DNA of 64,000 bases, taken from assembly GCF_039541795.1 (NCBI RefSeq), contig NZ_BAABGX010000001.1, forward strand, positions 806,001 to 870,000, in the 5' to 3' direction. How positions within the stretch are numbered: position 1 is the first letter of the stretch; each line of letters begins with the position of its first letter. The notes below the pieces were generated by a model that was not told the DNA's origin, ran no database searches, and worked only from the letters and a program-made list of their open reading frames with translations. Shown here one piece after another: positions 17,481 to 25,658 of the stretch. The stretch comes from Nibribacter koreensis (GTDB lineage Bacteria > Bacteroidota > Bacteroidia > Cytophagales > Hymenobacteraceae). Position numbers and translations under genes: made by a program.

Positions 17481-17488
17481 CAAAGGTA
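17481..17488 (-). promoter_or_regulatory. -7 box of accA
   Basis: TACCTTTG on the minus strand, 37 bases before the accA ATG; no matching -33 TTG at 19-22 bases. Confidence 0.5.
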
Positions 17489-17609
17489 ATTGAATATGCG
17501 AAGTTTATTAATATCTGTTTTGGACTGTTTTAAACGAAATTTTTCCGTTTGAATCTGAGCCATTTACCTATTCCTGACCGTCATTTTACAGGTTTTTTAG
17601 GCTGCAAGC

Positions 17610-17640
17610 TTGTGTATCTTAAACTCTCCCCCTACATTTG
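17610..17640 (+). promoter_or_regulatory. Promoter of the first tRNA-Asp
   Basis: TTG 17610-17612, 20-base spacer, TACATTTG 17633-17640: a full match to TTG-N20-TAnnTTTG. The same element precedes the second tRNA. Confidence 0.75.
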
Positions 17641-17679
17641 CATCATCAAAACAGAGACATCAGGTCTTTGTTGGATGTT

Positions 17680-17753
17680 GGTCCGGTAGTTCAGTTGGTT
17701 AGAATGCCGCCCTGTCACGGCGGAGGTCGCGGGTTCGAGTCCCGTCCGGACCG
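17680..17753 (+). tRNA. tRNA-Asp (anticodon GTC), copy 1
   Basis: 74 bases folding into a cloverleaf: acceptor GGTCCGG / CCGGACC, D-loop AGTTCAGTTGGTTAGA, anticodon arm CCGCC-CTGTCAC-GGCGG with GTC, T-arm GCGGG-TTCGAGT-CCCGT, discriminator G. CCA is not encoded. Identical to copy 2 at 18089-18162. Confidence 0.97.
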
Positions 17754-17754
17754 C

Positions 17755-17796
17755 AAGAAGCCCTCTCAGAGAAATCTGGGAGGGCTTCTTCGTTTT
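17755..17796 (+). terminator. Terminator of tRNA-Asp copy 1
   Basis: AAGAAGCCCTC / GAGGGCTTCTT around a 14-base loop, then CGTTTT. It begins two bases after the tRNA and is identical to the hairpin after copy 2. Confidence 0.88.
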
Positions 17797-17874
17797 ATAG
17801 GAATTTGGAATTGATAACCAACCAGTACCTCCGCCTCACCCCTGTTTATATCTGACTCCATTTACTGCTTGCCT

Positions 17875-17912
17875 CGTTTTTGGGCTGTTTTCTGGAAAAT
17901 ACCCCAAAAACA
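17875..17912. repeat. Dispersed palindrome copy 8
   Basis: Arms CGTTTTTGGGCTGTTTTC and GAAAATACCCCAAAAACAG, lying between the two tRNA-Asp cassettes. Confidence 0.78.
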
Positions 17913-18018
17913 GATTTTAGTGATTTGGGAGGCACTCTTTATAACACTGCCCTTCATGCTTTTACATTAGCTGGGAACGGCTTTCTTAAAAATAAAAGGA
18001 TTTCTTGCAGGGCATTCC

Positions 18019-18049
18019 TTGCATATCAAAAAACAACTATATACATTTG
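18019..18049 (+). promoter_or_regulatory. Promoter of the second tRNA-Asp
   Basis: TTG 18019-18021, 20-base spacer, TACATTTG 18042-18049; same spacing and same -7 box as the first cassette. Confidence 0.75.
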
Positions 18050-18088
18050 CATCATCAAAACGAGGACGTCTGGTCTTTGTTGGATGTT

Positions 18089-18162
18089 GGTCCGGTAGTT
18101 CAGTTGGTTAGAATGCCGCCCTGTCACGGCGGAGGTCGCGGGTTCGAGTCCCGTCCGGACCG
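18089..18162 (+). tRNA. tRNA-Asp (anticodon GTC), copy 2
   Basis: Base-for-base identical to the tRNA at 17680-17753, exactly 409 bases downstream, and embedded in a duplicated promoter-leader-tRNA-terminator block. Confidence 0.97.
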
Positions 18163-18163
18163 C

Positions 18164-18205
18164 AAGAAGCCCTCTCAGAGAAATCTGGGAGGGCTTCTTC
18201 GTTTT
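18164..18205 (+). terminator. Terminator of tRNA-Asp copy 2
   Basis: Same hairpin as at 17755-17796, followed by CGTTTT. Confidence 0.88.
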
Positions 18206-18240
18206 ACAGGGTTTCTGGCAATCCTTTAACCAGCGCTGCT

Positions 18241-19002
18241 TTACTTGGAATTGAGTTTGGGCGCGACGTAGTTACCCAGCATGCTTTCATAATCATCAAT
18301 GGCCATCACCGACATTTGCCTGGGGTCATAGGGCTGTAACACCTTCAGATAATCTTTCTCCTGCAAGCGGTTGTCCAGCCAAATGTTTTCGATGTGCGGC
18401 GTGAGGATGACGGGCATGCGGTCATGGTACGGCTCTACGGCGGCATTGGCCTTGGTGGTAATGATAGTGAAATGCGGATAATGCTCGCCAGTGTCCTGGT
18501 GCAAGGTTTCGCGCCAGAGGCCCGCCAACCCGAAGGGTTCTTCCTGCTTTAGCGTGAATCTGTATTTCTGCTTTAGGGGCTTGGCTTTCTTCAGGCGTTT
18601 CTTTTCAGCCTCGCTTCTAATAGGATTCCCGAACAAGTCTAGCCCTATTTCTGGAGTGTGCGCCTGGGTGGATGACTCCTCCTCTTCTTCTACTTCCTTC
18701 CATTCAAAGAACCCGTCTATGGGAATGATGCAACGGTTTTTAGGCAACAGTTCTCTAAACCTTGGGATAAAAAGCAGATTCTCTTCCCGCACATTAAAAG
18801 GCAAGATTGGTTTTCCGTCCTCTTGTTTGGTAGGATCTGCCCAGGTAGCCATGACCGCTTTCTCTGCCGTAGAAAGAATCACCGGTAATTGCTGTGATGG
18901 GCGGGCGTCAAAATTAGGCTCAAAGGTTAGCCCCTCAAGCCTTTCAGCGTACCTATGGGCCAGAGGTACTTTCTTTTTGGAGAAGGAATATCGTCCACAC
19001 AT
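18241..19002 (-). CDS. SRAP-family (YedK/HMCES) abasic-site protein
   Basis: SRAP proteins form a thiazolidine crosslink between their N-terminal cysteine and abasic sites in single-stranded DNA, protecting forks. The product (253 residues) begins MCGRYSFS, so Cys2 becomes the N-terminal residue after Met removal. It keeps the asparagine of FEPNFDARPSQ, the glutamate of IDGFFEW and the histidine of YHDRMPVIL. A charged insertion of about 40 residues (KEVEEEEESSTQ onward) splits the domain after FFEW, and variable inserts here are seen in the family. Single gene, convergent with the tRNA cassette. Confidence 0.93.
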   Translation of the reverse strand: MCGRYSFSKKKVPLAHRYAERLEGLTFEPNFDARPSQQLPVILSTAEKAVMATWADPTKQEDGKPILPFNVREENLLFIPRFRELLPKNRCIIPIDGFFEWKEVEEEEESSTQAHTPEIGLDLFGNPIRSEAEKKRLKKAKPLKQKYRFTLKQEEPFGLAGLWRETLHQDTGEHYPHFTIITTKANAAVEPYHDRMPVILTPHIENIWLDNRLQEKDYLKVLQPYDPRQMSVMAIDDYESMLGNYVAPKLNSK

Positions 19003-19204
19003 ACGCCTATAGATTGGTTTAAATTTGCTTGAAACAGTTGTACTGGTGCTTGTAAGGTAAATGAAACGTCTTTTTATCTAAGTATCTGCACCAGGCTTTA
19101 ACTTTATTGAACACTGGGTCAATTAAGTTAAAGGATGCCGTTGTGGTTTAATTTACGGAACTTGCCCTTTCTTATCCATTTTTATCAGCGCACCGCTTAA
19201 AAAT

Positions 19205-20503
19205 ATGTTAGCAAAAATCCTGAACAGCCTAAAAATCACCGCCCTTAATGAGATGCAGGAGGCCGCCTTGGCCGCTGCCCGTGAGAACGATATGGTGCTT
19301 CTCTCGCCAACGGGTTCTGGCAAGACTTTAGGCTTTCTATTGCCCTTGCTAGAGCAAATCAAGCCAGACGTAAATGGCGTCCAAGCCCTTATATTAGTAC
19401 CCACCAGAGAGCTGGCCTTACAGATTGAGCAGGTGTTCAGGCAGATGGGGGCTGGTTTTAAGATTGTCTGCAGTTATGGAGGCAATTCTACCAACACAGA
19501 AAAACGCAACCTGGCCAATCCGCCGGCCGTCTGGGTAGGCACACCGGGGCGGGTAGGCCATCATTTGCGTTCCCAGAACGTGGACGGTTCTACCATTACT
19601 ATCCTGGTGCTAGATGAGTTTGACAAGTCCCTGGAGATGGGTTTTCAGGAGGAGATGAAATTCATCATTGACCTGTTGCCTAACATCCAAAAGCGGCTGC
19701 TTACCTCGGCTACCAATATGGCGGAGATTCCAGCGTTTACCGGGCTTAAAAAACCAACCACCGTTAATTTCTTAAAGGACAGCGCCTCCGCCCCAGACAT
19801 TGATGTAAGGGCGGTAGAGGTGATTAAGGAGGACAAACTGCTCACCTTGTACAGCCTGCTGTGCAAACTGGGCAATAGACTGGCCTTGGTGTTTTGCAAT
19901 CAGCGAGATGCGGTGGAGAATGTAAGCGCTTATTTATATAAGAAAGGCATTGCCCATGGCATTTTTCACGGCGGCTTGGAGCAACCAGATAGAGAAAGGG
20001 TGTTACTCAAATTCAGGAACGGCACTTATCCCCTGCTCATCAGCACGGATTTGGCGGCGCGCGGCCTGGATATTCCCGAGATAGAGAGTGTGATCCATTT
20101 CCAGCTGTCAGACGCCGAGACGTTCCTGCACCGGAACGGCCGCACGGCCAGAATGCAGGCCAAGGGCACGGCCTATCTATTGTTACATCCCGGCGAGAAG
20201 CCTGGTTTCTTACCCAAATTGCCTCCCTTTGAATCCTTGCCTTCCAAGCCTACCCTTCCGGCACCCTCTTTTTGGGACACAGTCTACATAAGCGCAGGCA
20301 AAAAGGACAAAGTAAGCAAAGGAGACGTGGTGGGCTTGCTCTTGCAGAAAGGAGGCCTGGAGAAATCAGACCTGGGCTTTATTGAAATACAGGAGTCTGC
20401 CGCTTTTGCCGCGGTCAACAGAAACAAACTAGACAAGCTGGTACTGTTGCTGAAAGCAGAAAAGCTGAAAGGCAAGAAGGTAAAAATAGAGCGGGCTTCT
20501 TAA
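19205..20503 (+). CDS. DEAD-box-like RNA helicase with DbpA-type RNA-binding domain
   Basis: A 432-residue ATP-dependent RNA helicase. Motifs in order: I SPTGSGKT, Ia PTRELALQI, Ib TPGR, II DEFD (instead of DEAD), III SATN (usually SAT), V LISTDLAARGLDIPEI, VI HRNGRTAR (usually HRxGRxGR). The last 70 residues (GDVVGLLLQKGGLEKSDLG through LKGKKVKIERA) match the DbpA C-terminal domain, which binds a 23S rRNA hairpin in E. coli. A role in ribosome assembly or cold-induced RNA remodelling is inferred, helped by the nearby csp gene. The DEFD form appears to be a Bacteroidota subfamily trait and not a defect. Three hairpins follow. Confidence 0.9.
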   Translation: MLAKILNSLKITALNEMQEAALAAARENDMVLLSPTGSGKTLGFLLPLLEQIKPDVNGVQALILVPTRELALQIEQVFRQMGAGFKIVCSYGGNSTNTEKRNLANPPAVWVGTPGRVGHHLRSQNVDGSTITILVLDEFDKSLEMGFQEEMKFIIDLLPNIQKRLLTSATNMAEIPAFTGLKKPTTVNFLKDSASAPDIDVRAVEVIKEDKLLTLYSLLCKLGNRLALVFCNQRDAVENVSAYLYKKGIAHGIFHGGLEQPDRERVLLKFRNGTYPLLISTDLAARGLDIPEIESVIHFQLSDAETFLHRNGRTARMQAKGTAYLLLHPGEKPGFLPKLPPFESLPSKPTLPAPSFWDTVYISAGKKDKVSKGDVVGLLLQKGGLEKSDLGFIEIQESAAFAAVNRNKLDKLVLLLKAEKLKGKKVKIERAS

Positions 20504-20520
20504 CCAGAGGAAAATAGTGA

Positions 20521-20577
20521 AACGAAAAGACCGGGCTTGCGCCATAGAAAATTGCGGAGGCCCGGTCTTTTCGTTTT
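20521..20577 (+). terminator. Long hairpin after the helicase gene
   Basis: 16-bp arms AACGAAAAGACCGGGC / GCCCGGTCTTTTCGTT around a 23-base loop, ending in TTT and abutting palindrome copy 9. Confidence 0.85.
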
Positions 20578-20610
20578 TGGCCTGTTTTGGGAAAAACAGG
20601 CCAAAAACAG
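20572..20610. repeat. Dispersed palindrome copy 9
   Basis: Arms CGTTTTTGGCCTGTTTT and AAAACAGGCCAAAAACAG. Its left edge overlaps the preceding hairpin and its right edge touches the next one. Confidence 0.88.
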
Positions 20611-20655
20611 AAATTGAGGTGTAGAAGCGAAAGCTCCTGGGCACCTCAATTTTTT
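20611..20655 (+). terminator. Third hairpin after the helicase gene
   Basis: AAATTGAGGTG / CACCTCAATTT with an inner AGC-GAAA-GCT tetraloop stem, followed by TTTTTT downstream. A good terminator for the plus strand; it could also serve the convergent gene at 20745. Confidence 0.78.
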
Positions 20656-20744
20656 ATAATGATGGTCTGGCATGCTTTTTCCAGGGGGTAAGGCGGTGGG
20701 CTCTACCCCAGACAGAAAAAGAAGACAGTAGAAAAGACCTTAGG

Positions 20745-20972
20745 TTATTGGGCCGGACGTGGCTTCTTGGCGTCTGCAGGATCTTCTTTTTTCTTCTCTG
20801 GTGGCGTTGAGGAGAAGTTGCCGTTCTCATCTACGTATACCATCATGGCTTCTAATGAGCCACCTGAAGAGTTTTCCTGACGCTCTTGCTTGCGTTCTTC
20901 TTTCTCTTTTTTCTTCTTTAATTTTTTTTGCTCCAGTTGTTTCTTCATGAAACTGTTCTGCGATCTTGCCAT
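20745..20972 (-). CDS. Small basic lysine-rich protein, Bacteroidota-conserved
   Basis: A 75-residue, highly charged protein beginning MARSQNSFMKKQLEQ and continuing with a Lys/Glu/Arg-rich helix, then an acidic-aromatic patch AMMVYVDENGNFSSTPP. The start was set at ATG 20972, because the MARSQN(S/T)F opening is what I recall for this small family in Bacteroidota, and the upstream 45 codons are not conserved-looking. Such genes tend to lie near cold-shock and RNA helicase genes, as here. An RNA- or ribosome-binding role is plausible but unproven. A TACTTTTG box on the minus strand at 21310-21317 could be its promoter, which would make a leader of about 330 bases. Confidence 0.72.
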   Translation of the reverse strand: MARSQNSFMKKQLEQKKLKKKKEKEERKQERQENSSGGSLEAMMVYVDENGNFSSTPPEKKKEDPADAKKPRPAQ

Positions 20973-21580
20973 AGGGACTTTGTAAGGTGAAACAGGCCGC
21001 TGGTTCCTGTGTGTATACTTTCTTATACTCCAATACAAATCATTGGTTAAGAAAAAGCGACAGAGGCGAGCCAGCCTGTTATGAATGATTTGAAAGCCGG
21101 AGAGCAAAGGTGATACCGCCTAAGGCATCATTGGCGCAAAATCAGTTGTTCTCTTTCTAAACCCATTTAATAATGTGGCCAGTCCAAGAAATAAGAAGAT
21201 TAAAGTTACTGCACCAGCCTAACAACAGGCCATCCAAGGATTATCAAGACTTATTCCCGTGTAATGTAGATTGGGAAATAAGGAAGGAGATAATGATTGC
21301 TTTCCGCTACAAAAGTACGCATTTAATTTGAAGAACCCTAGGAAAAAGCTATATGTGGTTCTATTAATATTCAAGAATATGCCTGAATAAAATACAAATT
21401 TAACTAAGACATATAGACCCTTGAGAGGTAGTAGTTAAATTCTGTAAATCAATAATTTACCATGGTAAGCTATAATCAAACCAGCCGTTTAACCTTATCA
21501 CGTATCTATATTTTAAAATACTAATAGGATATCTAATGGGTTTGCCTACCTTTACTGACAGTAATTATAACAACAATCAG
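20973..21580. other. Gene-free stretch between the small basic protein gene and csp 1
   Basis: About 600 AT-rich bases between divergent genes. I see a minus-strand -7 box TACTTTTG at 21310-21317, the palindrome TACCATGGTA in the csp leader near 21460, and GATATCTAA at 21528-21536 (also present in the csp 3 leader). No convincing ORF or known RNA. Confidence 0.5.
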
Positions 21581-21772
21581 ATGAATCAAGGTACAGTAAA
21601 ATTTTTCAACGACTCTAAGGGGTTCGGTTTTATCAAAGACAACAGTGACAATCAGGAGTACTTTGTACACGTATCTGGTCTTGTTGACGAAATCAGAGAG
21701 AATGACGAAGTAGTGTATGATCTTCAAGAAGGAAGAAAAGGACTAAACGCCATCAACGTTAAGCGCGCTTAG
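21581..21772 (+). CDS. Cold-shock protein, copy 1
   Basis: A 63-residue single cold-shock (OB-fold) domain that binds single-stranded RNA/DNA and melts RNA structure. RNP1 is KGFGFIKD and RNP2 is YFVHVSGL. Start set at ATG 21581 (MNQGTVKFF), matching the other two copies; the open frame runs 15 codons upstream. The three csp genes in this window differ at only a few positions (here FNDSKG, and KRA at the end). The stop codon's last base begins a conserved stem-loop, and a terminator follows at 21799. Confidence 0.95.
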   Translation: MNQGTVKFFNDSKGFGFIKDNSDNQEYFVHVSGLVDEIRENDEVVYDLQEGRKGLNAINVKRA

Positions 21773-21789
21773 TCTTTCGCTATAAAGAC
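21772..21789 (+). promoter_or_regulatory. Conserved 3'-UTR stem-loop of csp 1
   Basis: GTCTTT-CGCTAT-AAAGAC begins at the last base of the stop codon. The same 18 bases follow csp 2 (26012-26029), although the coding and flanking sequences have diverged. Confidence 0.6.
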
Positions 21790-21798
21790 AAATTGCTG

Positions 21799-21832
21799 AA
21801 AAGCCTCTCCCCTATGGAGAGGCTTTTTTTTT
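21799..21832 (+). terminator. Terminator of csp 1
   Basis: AAAAGCCTCTCC / GGAGAGGCTTTT around CCTAT, followed by more T. Confidence 0.9.
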
Positions 21833-22265
21833 GTGTCTCTCCTTTTCAATTCTTCTCTTGATTTTATTAAAACAAGCTAAAACTGACATCAGCCTTCTTA
21901 CAAAATACTTGGTTCTGAACAAATAGTGCTTGTTTAAAGAATACCGTTTTTGTTACGTTCTACTCCAACTTTTCCCCAAAAAGAAGCTTAAACGTGCCAT
22001 GTGCAGAGGTGTTTTAGGACCTCCTATCCTCAAACCTAAAGCATGATAAATGATTGTGCATTGGATGGGCTCACTTTAACCTTTTAGCTAAAAGGAATAT
22101 TTCCCTTCTTCAAAAGCCAACGCTTTCAAAGATTTATACAAGTTAAGCAGGTGGCCTTTGTTTCCTGAACCTTAGAAATGGTTTGGTGGTAATGGCAAGT
22201 ACTTGGGGTAGCCCCCACCACCCCGGGTATATTCAACCAATCCATCTTTCACCAAACAACACTCT
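21833..22265. other. Gene-free stretch upstream of the subtilase gene
   Basis: About 430 bases without a supported ORF. It must hold the subtilase promoter, but I find no full TTG-N20-TAnnTTTG match. A C-rich tract (GCCCCCACCACCCCGGG) lies about 45 bases before the start codon. Confidence 0.4.
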
Positions 22266-25013
22266 ATGTTAAAAGTTTACCAAACGCAAAAGAAGAAGCT
22301 GTTCGGGCTCTTCGTGCTCCTATTGCTCTCTGGGAAAGTTGCCAACGCCCAGGCTTCATTAGACAAGTCCCTGCAACAAGTCTTGCAAACGGCCACCGCG
22401 CCTGTTCAGGTGGTGGTTACCTTTTATGGCAACGGCGCCCCCAACAGTACGCATTTGCAATTGCTGCAGTCTTTGGGACTTACGCAAGGCATCACGCTTA
22501 AGAACCTGCCCATGGCAGGCGTTTTAGCCAGCGCTTCACAGGTTGAGGCACTGTCCAAAAGCCCTTATGTACGGTCAGTGTTTTTAAACAAGCGCCTAAC
22601 CTATTTTAACAACAATGACACGCACATTACGGGCGTACAGCGCATGCGCACCGACAAGGACATCATTGCCCGTAACAACGGCATGCCTGTTTCTGGTAAA
22701 GGCGTGGCGGTGATGGTCAATGACAGCGGCGTGGACGGCACCCATGAAGACATTAAACTGGGAGCGCATCTGGTTCAGAACGTAATGGGTTCTACCAATC
22801 TTAACTCGCTGTCTTCCCTATTGCCGGTTACGTATCTGGAGAACATTCCTAACACAGACACCAACTCTGGCCACGGCACGCATTGCGCGGGCACCGTGGG
22901 GGGTAACGGCGCTAAGTCTAATGGACTGTACGCGGGTGCGGCACCTGGAGCCACGCTGGTAGGCTACGGATCTGGCGCGGCCTTGCTCATTTTAGACGCC
23001 ATTGGCGGGTATGACTATGCCTTGACGCACCAGTATCAGTACGGCATCAGGGTGATCAGCAACTCCTGGGGCACCAGCGGTGATTTTGATCCAGCAGATC
23101 CTGTGAACATCGCTTCTAAGAAAGCCTATGACAGGGGTATTGTCTCAGTGTTTGCCGCCGGCAATGAAGGGCCTAGCTCAGACACGCACAACCCCTATGC
23201 CATTGCCCCCTGGGTTATCTCTGTGGGCGCCGGTGACAAGTTTGGCAAGCTGGCAGACTTCTCTTCTAGAGGCGTGAAAAACGAAGGTGGTTCTTTTACC
23301 ATGGATGGCGAGAACTGGACCTATGAGAACCGACCTTCTTTGGTGGCTCCTGGCGTAGACGTTATTTCTACCAGAGTGATTGGTCCGATAGCTTCCTTGT
23401 CTGCCCAGATGGATGTGGAGCAGTTAGATCCTGCCCACGTTCCTTTTTACACGCACATGAGCGGCACATCCATGGCCACGCCGCATGTGGCCGGGGTGGT
23501 AGCGCTTATGTTAGAGGCTAAGCCCTCTTTGAGTCCAGGTGAGGTAAAGGAAATCTTACAGAAGACGGCCACCAACATGCCAAGCCACGAGTCTTGGGAA
23601 GTAGGCGCCGGGTACGTGAACGCGTATGCCGCCATTGACCACATCTACCGCAACACGGCTTTTGGGGCAACCTTGAACTATACCAAAAGTTTCAACGGCA
23701 GTGTTAATTCATCTTCAGAGACAAATTCTTTCACCATTGATTATAACCCAGCTGTAGCTACGGGTAATCAGATCACGTTCACGGTGGCGTCTGGCACCAA
23801 CAGTTTAGAGGCTAAATTCAAAACCACTGGCTTGTTGGGCGAAACGGGCAATACGGTTAACCTGATTTTAGTCTCTCCATCTGGACAGCAGTTTAGGTCT
23901 GGGATACCAGTGGCGTTTGCTATCACCCCAGACAGAGGCATGGCAGTGGCATCACCAGAAGCCGGTACCTGGACCTTAAAAGCCGAAGGTTTAAACGGAC
24001 TGGCCTTGCCTGAGACCATTCAAGGAACGATCGCTAAGTCTTTCATCACGGGCACTTCTGGCTTAGCTGACATTGCAGGTCACCCAGCCGAGGCTTCCAT
24101 CAAAATGGCCGTGGGCAAGCGCTTACTTGATGGCTTGGCCACCGGGTTTAAACCGAACGAACTGTTAAAGCGCATTCAGTTGGCAGATTATCTGGTGATG
24201 GGACAAGCCATTCGTCAATTCATGCCTACCAACGGTTCGCTTACAGTGACAGACGTAACTGGTTACCAATCTCTCTTGGCCGAATCAGTGCTTTCTAAAG
24301 GTGCCGCCCTCAGAGACCGAACCCATGCCTTTAAAGGTGTGATGACACCAGCCGCCGCCGGTAAATTCAACCCGAATGGTTCTGTCACCAGGGCACAGCT
24401 AGCTTATTCTTTGGTGCAAGCACTGGGCTTGCAGGAGTTTGCCTTAGCGCGCACTGGCAAAGCAGTGACTGTTATGGTAGATGGCAAGAGCTACCCTATT
24501 GAGGATGCCGCTTCTATACCTGCGGGGTTAGAAGGATATGTGAGCGTAGCCTTAGAGATGAACCTCATTAACGCTTTCTATTCCGTGACCCAAGGACCAT
24601 TGGATCTGTTCCCAACGCTGCATGCTACCTTTAAGCCCATTCAGGAGGTGACCCGTGCTGAGTTTGCCGTGATTGTGACCCGCACGCATGCCAGCTGGAA
24701 CGCGGCCACTCAACCAATAGCATCCACGGCAAACAGCACAGAACGCTTGGCTCTACCAAAGGCAAATTACTCCTTCCCAAATCCGTTTAGTGGTTCCACT
24801 ACCATTTCGTACGCAGTAGAAGACGCTGGATTTGTGACCGTTGAAGTATTTGACCTGAGAGGGAAAAAGATTAGCACGCTGGTAGCTGAACCTAAAGAAA
24901 AAGGAAGCTATTCTGTCCCTTTTAATGGTGGTAACCTGCCCACTGGCACTTACCTATACAAAATATCTACTGGTGCAAAAACAAGCAGTCACAAAATGAT
25001 TTTGGCCAGATAA
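22266..25013 (+). CDS. Secreted subtilisin-like (S8) protease with SLH-like repeats and T9SS sorting domain
   Basis: A 915-residue exported protease. Signal peptide to about residue 29 (cut at ANAQ); an inhibitor_I9-like propeptide region follows. The S8 catalytic domain (about 140-465) has Asp153 in VNDSGVDG, His203 in GHGTHCAGT, the oxyanion-hole asparagine in AAGNEGP and Ser402 in SGTSMATPH. Next is a beta-sandwich of P/proprotein type (about 475-595), then three segments resembling SLH motifs (starting near 600, 698 and 757; for example FNPNGSVTRAQLAYSLV). Last comes a type A T9SS sorting domain (PNPFSGSTTISYAVED ... GTYLYKIST ... KMILAR). It is probably exported by Sec, then across the outer membrane by T9SS. 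Confidence 0.92.
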   Translation: MLKVYQTQKKKLFGLFVLLLLSGKVANAQASLDKSLQQVLQTATAPVQVVVTFYGNGAPNSTHLQLLQSLGLTQGITLKNLPMAGVLASASQVEALSKSPYVRSVFLNKRLTYFNNNDTHITGVQRMRTDKDIIARNNGMPVSGKGVAVMVNDSGVDGTHEDIKLGAHLVQNVMGSTNLNSLSSLLPVTYLENIPNTDTNSGHGTHCAGTVGGNGAKSNGLYAGAAPGATLVGYGSGAALLILDAIGGYDYALTHQYQYGIRVISNSWGTSGDFDPADPVNIASKKAYDRGIVSVFAAGNEGPSSDTHNPYAIAPWVISVGAGDKFGKLADFSSRGVKNEGGSFTMDGENWTYENRPSLVAPGVDVISTRVIGPIASLSAQMDVEQLDPAHVPFYTHMSGTSMATPHVAGVVALMLEAKPSLSPGEVKEILQKTATNMPSHESWEVGAGYVNAYAAIDHIYRNTAFGATLNYTKSFNGSVNSSSETNSFTIDYNPAVATGNQITFTVASGTNSLEAKFKTTGLLGETGNTVNLILVSPSGQQFRSGIPVAFAITPDRGMAVASPEAGTWTLKAEGLNGLALPETIQGTIAKSFITGTSGLADIAGHPAEASIKMAVGKRLLDGLATGFKPNELLKRIQLADYLVMGQAIRQFMPTNGSLTVTDVTGYQSLLAESVLSKGAALRDRTHAFKGVMTPAAAGKFNPNGSVTRAQLAYSLVQALGLQEFALARTGKAVTVMVDGKSYPIEDAASIPAGLEGYVSVALEMNLINAFYSVTQGPLDLFPTLHATFKPIQEVTRAEFAVIVTRTHASWNAATQPIASTANSTERLALPKANYSFPNPFSGSTTISYAVEDAGFVTVEVFDLRGKKISTLVAEPKEKGSYSVPFNGGNLPTGTYLYKISTGAKTSSHKMILAR

Positions 25014-25037
25014 GTAACTTCTTTCCCTAGTTTCCTG

Positions 25038-25075
25038 GAAAGCCTAGCCCTACCCGGCTAGGCTTTCTATTTTTG
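25038..25075 (+). terminator. Terminator of the subtilase gene
   Basis: Perfect 12-bp stem GAAAGCCTAGCC / GGCTAGGCTTTC, loop CTACCC, then TATTTTTG. Palindrome copy 10 starts immediately after. Confidence 0.88.
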
Positions 25076-25076
25076 T

Positions 25077-25114
25077 CGTTTTTGGCCTGTTTTCCAGAAA
25101 AGATGGCAAAAACG
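25077..25114. repeat. Dispersed palindrome copy 10
   Basis: Left arm CGTTTTTGGCCTGTTTTCC, right arm GAAAAGATGGCAAAAACG. The right arm has an ATG at the same place as copy 4, but here no long gene uses it. Confidence 0.78.
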
Positions 25115-25152
25115 ATACATGTGGCGAACTGCCATTCTACCATTTCAACGCG

Positions 25153-25160
25153 TATCTTTG
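25153..25160 (+). promoter_or_regulatory. -7 box upstream of the gene at 25209
   Basis: TATCTTTG matches TAnnTTTG; predicted start near 25167, about 42 bases before the ATG. No clear -33 box. Confidence 0.5.
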
Positions 25161-25208
25161 CAAACATAGGAGAGGCGAAGCAACACCCTCCTTTTCATTT
25201 CCATCACT

Positions 25209-25658
25209 ATGGCAGAAATCAAAGACAGGGAAGCCATCCAACAACTATACACCAAGGTGCTTCCCAAACTGGCTGAACGCATTTACCACCATTTAACCGA
25301 GGTGGTGACTATGTTTGACAATTTTAGGCTGGAAAAGGTGGTTGATACCTGGACCAAAGACAAACAAGCAGCCTCAGATAAAGAGATTAGCCTGGAGAAT
25401 GGCAATGTGAGCCAGATGGGTTTGCAGTTACAATTATTGGGTTTTCAGAGGCCCGGCCTGGATGCTTTTGATCTGCAAAAAGACTTGGTCTTTAAGCTAG
25501 AATACGCGCATTACACCATTGGCCCAGATAGAACCATAGAATGGCTGGAGAAACCGTATTTCTATAATTGGCCAGCCCAAGAGTTAGAGGAACTGGCCGT
25601 TCAATTTAGTGAAGACGTGATTGAGGAGCTAACCAGGCAGTTGCAGAGCATTAAATAG
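25209..25658 (+). CDS. Hypothetical cytoplasmic protein
   Basis: I do not recognise this 149-residue protein. It has no signal peptide or membrane segment, is mostly helical and mildly acidic, and contains tyrosine/tryptophan-rich stretches (EYAHYTIGPDRTIEWLEKP, YFYNWPAQELEELA). An ATG with a -7 box about 50 bases upstream, uniform codon use and clean flanking sequences support it as a real gene. It stands alone between palindrome copy 10 and the second csp gene. Confidence 0.7.
   Translation: MAEIKDREAIQQLYTKVLPKLAERIYHHLTEVVTMFDNFRLEKVVDTWTKDKQAASDKEISLENGNVSQMGLQLQLLGFQRPGLDAFDLQKDLVFKLEYAHYTIGPDRTIEWLEKPYFYNWPAQELEELAVQFSEDVIEELTRQLQSIK

Noticed and set aside
19205..20503. DEFD in place of DEAD as a loss-of-function sign in the helicase
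   Set aside because: All other motifs (I, Ia, Ib, III, V, VI) and the C-terminal DbpA-like domain are intact; the variant seems to be a lineage trait, not a broken gene.
25073..25276. Short frame starting in palindrome copy 10
   Set aside because: It reads through the repeat and out of frame into the real gene at 25209, with no conserved features.
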